DNA of 6,752 nt from Draconibacterium sp. (GTDB taxonomy: Bacteria; Bacteroidota; Bacteroidia; Bacteroidales; Prolixibacteraceae): the NCBI GenBank assembly GCA_015493625.1, contig WGCT01000345.1:1-6752 (forward strand), given 5' to 3'. Every line of letters begins with the position of its first letter. The stretch's first letter is position 1. Position numbers and translations under genes: made by a program. Under the pieces are notes generated by a model, which was given only the letters and a program-made list of their open reading frames with translations, was not told the origin of the DNA and did not search any database. Below are positions 1-5,307 of the stretch, piece after piece.

Positions 1-1
1 G

Positions 2-20
2 AGATGTGTATAAGAGACAG
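2..20 (+). other. Tn5 mosaic-end sequencing adapter remnant
   Basis: The 19 bases AGATGTGTATAAGAGACAG match the Tn5 transposase mosaic end present in Nextera-type library adapters, base for base. Base 1 is G, which fits the longer adapter whose mosaic end is preceded by ...CGG rather than the one preceded by ...GTC. The match lies exactly at the window edge, as expected for an untrimmed adapter at a contig end. It is not genomic sequence and not evidence of a natural Tn5 element: no IS50 or transposase sequence is present. Confidence 0.96.
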
Positions 21-54
21 AACAACTTCAGCTTATAAATAAAAACAGAAAAAT

Positions 55-246
55 ATGAAATGTAATGTTGGAACAGTAGACAGATTATTGCGAATTGTAG
101 TGGGATTACTAATTGCTATTATAGGAGTTTGGTTCGATAGCTGGTGGGGATTAATCGGGCTTATTCCGCTAGCAACCGGCCTATTCAAAGTGTGCCCGTT
201 GTATATCCCATTAAAAATATCGACCACCGACGACAAAAAGGATTAA
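55..246 (+). CDS. DUF2892 / YgaP-like two-helix membrane protein
   Basis: This 63-residue protein matches the YgaP-like transmembrane family (DUF2892, PF11127) over its whole length. The family N-terminal pattern is visible as MKCNVGTVDRLLR. Two hydrophobic segments follow, at about residues 11-27 and 31-46, separated by a short Asp-Ser-Trp-Trp turn. The family's C-terminal Cys-Pro-Leu-Tyr signature is at residues 47-50, followed by a short polar tail (TTDDKKD). In E. coli YgaP this domain anchors a rhodanese sulfurtransferase, whereas here it stands alone, as it often does in Bacteroidota. Its function is unknown; a role in sulfur or redox chemistry through the conserved cysteines is a guess from YgaP. 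The ATG follows an A-rich stretch without a Shine-Dalgarno sequence, normal for the phylum. Only 34 genomic bases remain upstream, so any operon partner on that side is lost. Confidence 0.9.
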   Translation: MKCNVGTVDRLLRIVVGLLIAIIGVWFDSWWGLIGLIPLATGLFKVCPLYIPLKISTTDDKKD

Positions 247-250
247 AAAA

Positions 251-302
251 ATACTCAACCCAAATAGCTTTTCGGATTTCTGTGTCTAAATGGATTGAGT
301 AT
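251..302. repeat. 12-bp imperfect inverted repeat after the DUF2892 gene
   Basis: ATACTCAACCCA (251-262) and TGGATTGAGTAT (291-302) are reverse complements except at one position (C259 opposite A294), with a 28-base spacer. The left arm begins four bases after the DUF2892 stop codon. This could be a weak transcription terminator, but the long loop and the lack of an immediate T-run argue against a standard one. A binding site for a dimeric regulator is the other reading. The repeat itself is seen directly; its function is inferred. Confidence 0.45.
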
Positions 303-321
303 AGAAATTAATTTTATCTTT

Positions 322-339
322 TTGTAGTTAATTCTACAA
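322..339. promoter_or_regulatory. Small palindrome TTGTAG-N6-CTACAA upstream of the beta-mannosidase
   Basis: A perfect 6-bp inverted repeat with a 6-base centre lies about 95 bases upstream of the beta-mannosidase start. It overlaps TATCTTTT (315-322), which matches seven of eight positions of the Bacteroidota -7 motif TAnnTTTG. Other near matches in the same spacer are TATATTTT at 376-383 and a one-base-short TAATTTG at 408-414. None has a convincing TTTG -33 element at the usual distance, so no single promoter can be chosen. The palindrome is compatible with an operator but is short enough to occur by chance in AT-rich DNA. Confidence 0.2.
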
Positions 340-433
340 TAGAAATAGTAATGGTTTTTTATCACCTTCAATTTTTATATTTTTAGCAGCAAATTCGGGG
401 ACGGATGTAATTTGTTAAATAAAATAGTTTAAA

Positions 434-3019
434 ATGAAAATAAACAGTTGGTTTGTTATGGCATTTATGCTTTTGCTTTTTTCGGGGTGCGAAAAAGAGA
501 AAGACCCAAATCTTATGATTCGGCAAAAGATAGAACAGAACTGGACATTTAATCAGGTTGGTAAAAACGACTGGTTGCCGGCAAAAGTTCCGGGAACAGT
601 ACATACCGATTTACTCGCAAACAAGAAAATTGAAGACCCGTTTTACCGTATGAACGAACACAATGTGCAATGGATTGACAAAGTTGACTGGGAGTATAAA
701 ACCACTTTTACTGTGGACAGAAAATTGTTGCGAAAAGACCGGATTCAACTCGATTTTAAAGGACTCGATACGTATGCCGACGTATTTTTAAATGGCGAAA
801 AAATACTTTCTGCCGACAATATGTTTCGTGAATGGATTGTTGACGTAAAAAAAGTGTTGAAGAATGGCGAAAACGAGCTGCATATCGTTTTTAAATCGCC
901 CATAAACGAAGGCATTAAAAAATACGATGCTCAGGGTTACGAAATTCCTGTTTCGGATAACGATTTAGCAGGCATTGGTAAAGTTGAAGGGCATAAAAAA
1001 GTGAGTGTTTATACACGTAAAGCCGGGTATCATTTTGGTTGGGACTGGGGTCCCCGATTGGTTACAAGCGGAATTTGGCGACCTGTTTCGTTGCTTGCAT
1101 GGGACAAAGCAAAAATAGAGAACCTTCAAATTATACAAAATAAAGTTACCGATGCAACTGCAACATTTACCGCAGTTTTCGAAATTGATGCAGCAAAAAA
1201 AGAGAAAGCAAACCTGTCGGTAAAAAACGACGGTAAAATTCTGGCAACATCACAAGTTCAGTTAAAAAAAGGAACAGAAAAATATGCCGTTAATTTCGAG
1301 ATAAAAAATCCAAAACTATGGTGGACAAATGGTTTAGGCGAAGCACATTTATACACGTTGTCGGGCGAATTGGAGATTAAGGGACAAAAAACCACAACCG
1401 AAACACGAATAGGAATTCGCACGCTCGAATTGGTTCGCGATAAAGACGACAAAGGGACATCGTTCTATTTTAAGTTGAATGGCCATCCTGTTTTTATGAA
1501 AGGTGCCAACTACATTCCAAACGATGTATTTCTACCCCGCGTGACCAAAGCAAACTATCGAAAGGTTATTGAAACAGCGAAAAATTCGAATAATAATATG
1601 CTCCGTGTTTGGGGTGGCGGAGTTTACGAAGACGATTACTTTTATGATTTATGCGACGAAAATGGAATTCTAATTTGGCAGGATTTTATGTTTGCCTGTT
1701 CTATGTTTCCCGGCGATAAAGCTTTTCTCGACAATGTAAAACAGGAGGCAATAGACAATGTAAAACGGTTGCGCAACCATCCGAGTATTGGTTTGTGGAA
1801 TGGCAACAACGAAATTCTTGCTGCCTGGTACGACTGGGGTTGGAAACAAAAAGAGGAGAAAAAGAACAAAGAAAATGCCGATAAAATATGGCAGACATAT
1901 GTAAATATTTTTCATAAAATATTACCCGGTGTGGTTAATAAATACGACCCGCAACGAAGTTACTGGAGCTCGAGCCCATCGTCGGGAACAGGAATAAAAG
2001 CCGATATGATTAACGGCGACGACCACTATTGGGGCGTTTGGTGGGGGAAAGAACCTTTTGAAACGTACGCCACGCATATTCCACGATTTATGAGTGAATA
2101 TGGTTTTCAATCGTTCCCCGAAATTGCAACAGTTCGGAAATATGCGCTGCCCGAAGATTACAATATCTTTTCAGATGTAATGAAATCGCACCAACGCTCG
2201 TCGATTGGCAACGGAACCATAGAATATTATATGCTGAAAGAGTATAAAAAACCCAAAGATTTTGAATCGTTTTTATATGTAAATCAGGTTTTACAAGCCA
2301 ATGGAATTAAATTTGGTCTCGAAGGCCATCGCCGTGCAATGCCCTATTGTATGGGTAGTTTGTATTGGCAAATTAACGACTGCTGGCCGGTGGCATCGTG
2401 GAGTTCTACCGACTATTACCAAAACTGGAAAGCCTTGCAGTACTACGTTAAAAAAGGATTCTCGCAAGTACTTGTCAGTCCGTACGAAGACAAGGTGAAA
2501 TTCAGAGTAGGAATAGTTAACGACCGCCTCGAAGCAATTCACGGCGAGTTACGACTCCGGTTAATGAATTTCGAAGGGAAAGTTATTTGGGAAGATGCTT
2601 CGCTGGTCGAAATTCCGGCCAACTCGTCCAACGACTATTTCGATGTAAACAAAAACGAGTACCGCTACAAATACCGGAAACAATTATCGGATCTTGTATT
2701 TGTTGCCGAATTGGTTGAAAACGGGAAAGTTCTTTCAAAAAACTACTTTTATTTCGAGCCGTTTAAAAAATTAAAAATAGCGCACCCCGAATTAAAATAT
2801 GCAGTAAAACAGGTTAATGGCGGATACAACATAACGCTGCAAACCAACACACTGGCAAAAAATGTCTATCTGCAAATTGGCGACGAAAAAGGATTCTTCT
2901 CCGATAACTATTTCGATGTATTGCCCGACGAAAAAATAACAGTAACCTTAAAAACAAAAATAACAGAAGAAAAACTCAATAATATCCTTACCATAAGAAC
3001 ATTAGACGATGCTTTTTAG
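434..3019 (+). CDS. Glycoside hydrolase family 2 beta-mannosidase, lipoprotein
   Basis: This enzyme should release beta-linked mannose from the non-reducing end of manno-oligosaccharides or N-glycan cores (EC 3.2.1.25). The N-terminus is a lipoprotein signal: Lys2, a hydrophobic core and the lipobox LFSGC, with lipid on Cys19. The next residues are acidic and basic (EKEKD), so outer-leaflet or surface placement is possible but unproven. Domains in order are a GH2 sugar-binding jelly roll (about 28-220, with the beta-mannosidase motif FGWDWGP at 201-207), an Ig-like domain (about 221-335), a TIM barrel (about 340-675) and C-terminal beta domains (about 685-861). The catalytic acid/base is Glu460 in WNGNNE and the nucleophile is Glu555 in FMSEYGFQSFP, close to E462 and E555 of Bacteroides BtMan2A. 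The RVWGGGVYED motif (391-400) is intact. Its 861 residues are normal for the family and nothing looks broken. ATG at 434 is chosen because it gives the full signal peptide. No SusC/SusD or other glycan gene is adjacent. Confidence 0.93.
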   Translation: MKINSWFVMAFMLLLFSGCEKEKDPNLMIRQKIEQNWTFNQVGKNDWLPAKVPGTVHTDLLANKKIEDPFYRMNEHNVQWIDKVDWEYKTTFTVDRKLLRKDRIQLDFKGLDTYADVFLNGEKILSADNMFREWIVDVKKVLKNGENELHIVFKSPINEGIKKYDAQGYEIPVSDNDLAGIGKVEGHKKVSVYTRKAGYHFGWDWGPRLVTSGIWRPVSLLAWDKAKIENLQIIQNKVTDATATFTAVFEIDAAKKEKANLSVKNDGKILATSQVQLKKGTEKYAVNFEIKNPKLWWTNGLGEAHLYTLSGELEIKGQKTTTETRIGIRTLELVRDKDDKGTSFYFKLNGHPVFMKGANYIPNDVFLPRVTKANYRKVIETAKNSNNNMLRVWGGGVYEDDYFYDLCDENGILIWQDFMFACSMFPGDKAFLDNVKQEAIDNVKRLRNHPSIGLWNGNNEILAAWYDWGWKQKEEKKNKENADKIWQTYVNIFHKILPGVVNKYDPQRSYWSSSPSSGTGIKADMINGDDHYWGVWWGKEPFETYATHIPRFMSEYGFQSFPEIATVRKYALPEDYNIFSDVMKSHQRSSIGNGTIEYYMLKEYKKPKDFESFLYVNQVLQANGIKFGLEGHRRAMPYCMGSLYWQINDCWPVASWSSTDYYQNWKALQYYVKKGFSQVLVSPYEDKVKFRVGIVNDRLEAIHGELRLRLMNFEGKVIWEDASLVEIPANSSNDYFDVNKNEYRYKYRKQLSDLVFVAELVENGKVLSKNYFYFEPFKKLKIAHPELKYAVKQVNGGYNITLQTNTLAKNVYLQIGDEKGFFSDNYFDVLPDEKITVTLKTKITEEKLNNILTIRTLDDAF

Positions 3020-3042
3020 GTGAAATAAAATCCGCGTAAAAA

Positions 3043-4776
3043 TTATTCTATCGCTTCAATAAACCGGCTTAAGTCGTCGGAGCTGTTTAACCCGAGTTTA
3101 CTGCGCAGTCGCGAGCGAGCACCTTTTATGCTGTTTGGCGAAAGGGTTAAAACCGAAGCGGCCTCTTTAATATTAAACCGTAGTTTTATTAAAGCTGCCA
3201 GCCTGATGTCGTTTTGTGTTAGATTCGGATTAATCTCTTTTAGTTTTTTGAAAAAAGATTTGTTAACCTGCTCGAAATAGAGCTTAAACAACTCCCAGTC
3301 GCTCTCGGTTTTAAAACTGCTTTTTAGCTCTCTTTTTAATGAATTTAAAAATTGGGGCAGTGCTTCAGCTTTCTCGCTTATTGCCTCGTCAATAGAGTTA
3401 TACAACGACTGCAACATCCGGTTTTTTTGCATCATTATTAATGCATGCGAAGCCAACTCTTTGTTTTTAAACTGCAACTCCTTTTCAAGAATACTCTTTT
3501 CGAGCCGTGTTCTTTTTTTGCGCTGTATTAAACCATAAAGCATAAACGCAATTGCCATAAACGACAGAATAATGCCAATTAGTAATGCCGCCATCACAAC
3601 CGACCGGTGTTTTTTCTGAATAGTAAGCTGTTTAACAAGAAGCTTGTTTTTATCATTTTCATATTTTTCGGTTAACCGCGCAATGGCAGTTTCTGTTTCG
3701 CGCGCATCAATCGAATCTTTAAATGCTGAATACGTTTCGAAATAGGCAAGTGCCTTCGAAAAATTGTGTAACTCTTTATACGCTTCCGAGAGATGAATAT
3801 TTGCTTGCATCTGTCCTTCCAAATCTTCGCTACTTTGCGCAGCAGTTAACGATTTTCGGTACGCATCGATACTTTTTTCAAAATTCTTTTGTTTGCCGTA
3901 AAACTCACCCAAACTTAAATAGAGTTCGATTAACGAGTTTGGGTCGTACTTTTTTGCAAGCTTAATTCCGTGGTTAAAATAGTAAAATGCCGAGTCGGGT
4001 TTATTAAACCGAAAAGCAAAAAGATTACCCAAACTTTGATACAATATTGGTATTGCATTTAATGTCGAATTTTGTTTATATTGCTGCAAAGCCAGCCGGT
4101 AATTGGTTAATGCAGTTTTATTTTCGCCAAACTCTTTATAGCAAATTCCTAAATTACTGTACAAAAAACCTTTGTTGTATTTAATGTTGTTTTCCGAAAT
4201 AATAAGGAGTGCCTTTTCGTAATACTCTTTTGCCTTGGTGTAGTTGTCGAGTTTCATATAGAGGTATCCTAAATTGTTGTATGCCTTTACCAATCCGGTA
4301 AAATCGGATTGTTTCTCATAAATTTTAATGGCCTCGAACAACACTTTTGTCGACTTTGAATACTGCCCGCTCTCGCCATAAATGCCTGCAAGGAGGTTAT
4401 ACGAATCGGCCAGATTTATTGTATCGCCAATCTGTTTTTGTAACTCAATGGCCTGTTTCTCACAATCTTCGGCTTCAAAATAGTTCCCTCTGTAAAAGTG
4501 ATTTAACCCAACCGACGAACAGGAAAGTGCCTCATATTTTTTATTTCCGGTTTTTTCCGCAAGTTGTTTCATCTGCAAAAGAAAATACAAACTACTGTCG
4601 AGATTATTATTGATGTAGTAGTCGGAAAGCTGTTCGAGAATACCAAATTTATCAACTCCCTTTTTTTGTTGCAAAACCATCTTTAAACTATCGGCCTGCA
4701 ACGAAGCCGAAACAGCTAAGCAGGAAAATAACATTGACAAAAAAATGAGTACAAATTTGAACTTTATTATTTGCAT
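3043..4776 (-). CDS. TPR transmembrane regulator with LuxR-like HTH
   Basis: The protein (577 residues from the chosen ATG) looks like a single-chain envelope sensor. A signal peptide or first membrane helix covers about residues 5-24, with possible cleavage after AVSA. About seven tetratricopeptide repeats follow, starting near residues 84, 124, 164, 204, 244, 284 and 324; several carry the Asn-Leu-Gly and Tyr-x-Lys-Ala pattern. A membrane helix lies at about 393-416, flanked by basic residues (QRKKR after it), then a charged, probably coiled-coil stretch to about 450. A C-terminal helix-turn-helix spans about 515-575, with LTQNDIRLAALI, NIKEAASVLTLSPNSIKGAR and RSKLGL resembling LuxR/GerE domains. 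This predicts periplasmic TPRs and cytoplasmic DNA binding. There is no histidine kinase or receiver domain, so the signal probably passes directly through the membrane. An in-frame TTG eight codons upstream was rejected because it lies inside the -7 promoter motif. The gene converges on the beta-mannosidase; its target and ligand are unknown. Confidence 0.85.
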   Translation of the reverse strand: MQIIKFKFVLIFLSMLFSCLAVSASLQADSLKMVLQQKKGVDKFGILEQLSDYYINNNLDSSLYFLLQMKQLAEKTGNKKYEALSCSSVGLNHFYRGNYFEAEDCEKQAIELQKQIGDTINLADSYNLLAGIYGESGQYSKSTKVLFEAIKIYEKQSDFTGLVKAYNNLGYLYMKLDNYTKAKEYYEKALLIISENNIKYNKGFLYSNLGICYKEFGENKTALTNYRLALQQYKQNSTLNAIPILYQSLGNLFAFRFNKPDSAFYYFNHGIKLAKKYDPNSLIELYLSLGEFYGKQKNFEKSIDAYRKSLTAAQSSEDLEGQMQANIHLSEAYKELHNFSKALAYFETYSAFKDSIDARETETAIARLTEKYENDKNKLLVKQLTIQKKHRSVVMAALLIGIILSFMAIAFMLYGLIQRKKRTRLEKSILEKELQFKNKELASHALIMMQKNRMLQSLYNSIDEAISEKAEALPQFLNSLKRELKSSFKTESDWELFKLYFEQVNKSFFKKLKEINPNLTQNDIRLAALIKLRFNIKEAASVLTLSPNSIKGARSRLRSKLGLNSSDDLSRFIEAIE

Positions 4777-4797
4777 AAACAATAAGGTGATGAATAA

Positions 4798-4805
4798 CAA
4801 ATATA
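4798..4805 (-). promoter_or_regulatory. -7 promoter element TATATTTG for the TPR/HTH regulator
   Basis: On the minus strand TATATTTG is an exact match to the Bacteroidota -7 consensus TAnnTTTG. It would start transcription near 4790, leaving a leader of roughly 15 bases before the ATG at 4776. No TTTG is seen at the usual 19-21 bases upstream; the nearest, at 4819-4822, is too close. The motif supports 4776 as the true start, because the alternative TTG codon (4798-4800) is part of the element. Confidence 0.45.
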
Positions 4806-4842
4806 TAAATTATTCTGACAAAAACATTGTAAACACTGTCTC

Positions 4843-4859
4843 CTCCTTTCTAAAAGGAG
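4843..4859. repeat. 7-bp perfect hairpin CTCCTTT-CTA-AAAGGAG
   Basis: A perfect 7-bp inverted repeat with a 3-base loop lies upstream of the regulator promoter. A slipped alternative, TCTCCT (4839-4844) with AGGAGA (4855-4860), is also possible because CTC is repeated. Neither strand has a T-run immediately after it, so it is not a standard terminator. Similar small CTCC/GGAG palindromes occur between genes in some Bacteroidota genomes, so it may be an interspersed repeat copy, but a single copy cannot show that. Confidence 0.4.
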
Positions 4860-4950
4860 ATGGTTCGTAGAAAAACAATCCGGAAAATTGAAGTATAAAA
4901 ATTAAATTCAAAAATATCCAATATCGAACATTCAATGCTTAATACTATAC

Positions 4951-4990
4951 AAAAACAGGGGGTGCTACCTTTATGCTACCTGTTTTTTTT
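4951..4990 (+). terminator. Stem-loop with T8 tract, terminator- or attenuator-like
   Basis: AAAAACAGG (4951-4959) pairs perfectly with CCTGTTTTT (4979-4987) around a 19-base loop, and the T-run continues to 4990 (eight Ts in all). Only four of the nine pairs form the CAGG/CCTG core; the rest are A-T. The stem is followed by Ts on both strands (T8 on plus, T5 on minus), so it could stop transcription in either direction. No gene is seen between the regulator promoter and this site on the plus strand, so a plain terminator has no obvious client. The alternative is a leader attenuator for the two genes to the right, whose first ATG lies 51 bases after the T-run. Confidence 0.4.
4963..4981 (+). 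repeat. Tandem 8-base direct repeat TGCTACCT, 11-base period
   Basis: TGCTACCT occurs at 4963-4970 and again at 4974-4981, start to start 11 bases, about one helical turn. The second copy supplies part of the right arm of the stem-loop at 4951-4990; the first lies in its loop. The spacing suits two protein monomers on one DNA face, or two competing RNA pairings with the G-run at 4958-4962. Function is inferred only from position. Confidence 0.4.
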
Positions 4991-5041
4991 GCCTTTCGCC
5001 AGCCATTATCCGAAATTTACAAGAAGAAAAAACAAAGAGAT

Positions 5042-5281
5042 ATGCTAAATGAAATAAATAGTGATGTTCTATTTTACTGGGTCGATAACGATATCTATTT
5101 CATCTCTTCGACCTTAATCTCGCAAGGACTGTTTATTGCAAAAAATAAAGAGGGAAAAGCAATCAGTCAGAAAATTGTATCGAACTGCAATTCCGAACAT
5201 CTTTCAATTCCCAAAAGCTATAAAACAGTTGTGGTGAGTCTTATTTCAGAGAATTTTCAATACACTAAAACAGTAAAATAA
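5042..5281 (+). CDS. Small protein of unknown function (79 aa)
   Basis: I do not recognise a family. The protein starts MLNEINSDVLFYWVDNDIYF, has no signal peptide or membrane helix, and seems made mostly of alternating beta-strand-like segments. Its second half (GKAISQKI ... LSIPKSYKTVVVSLI ... YTKTVK, about residues 38-79) follows the strand pattern of T9SS type A sorting domains, which also carry a Gly-Lys turn, a late hydrophobic strand and a terminal Lys-x-Val-Lys. That resemblance is by eye and weak. An in-frame ATG at 4973 would add 23 residues, but it lies inside the terminator-like stem-loop and encodes low-complexity sequence from the T-run, so 5042 is preferred; it follows an A-rich stretch (AAACAAAGAGAT). 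The next gene starts 26 bases downstream on the same strand, which suggests an operon with the secreted propeller protein. Confidence 0.65.
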   Translation: MLNEINSDVLFYWVDNDIYFISSTLISQGLFIAKNKEGKAISQKIVSNCNSEHLSIPKSYKTVVVSLISENFQYTKTVK

Positions 5282-5307
5282 TAGTACAACAACTAAAACT
5301 ACCAATT

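Noticed and set aside
1..20. End of a natural Tn5/IS50 transposon
   Set aside because: The sequence is the engineered mosaic end at the exact contig edge, with no inverted partner, transposase or target duplication.
1258..2542. Several reading frames of 60-85 residues opposite or offset to the beta-mannosidase
   Set aside because: They overlap a well-supported gene, show no family features and look like shadow frames.
3020..3042. A bidirectional terminator between the convergent beta-mannosidase and regulator genes
   Set aside because: The 23-base gap has no inverted repeat or adequate T-run on either strand.
4860..4898. A 12-codon reading frame (MVRRKTIRKIEV) right after AAGGAG on the plus strand, possibly a leader peptide for the stem-loop at 4951
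   Set aside because: The Shine-Dalgarno-like AAGGAG is only one base from the ATG and is part of a hairpin, this phylum rarely uses Shine-Dalgarno sites, and the frame is short enough to be chance.
4951..4990. TPP or another known riboswitch, suggested by the GGGGTGCT string
   Set aside because: The conserved CTGAGA and following core helices of the TPP riboswitch are absent, and the element is too short for any known riboswitch class I recognise.
4973..5041. Upstream extension of the 79-residue gene to an ATG at 4973
   Set aside because: The extra codons lie in the stem-loop and T8 tract, give no signal peptide and look like non-coding sequence read through; the ATG at 5042 has a typical A-rich leader.
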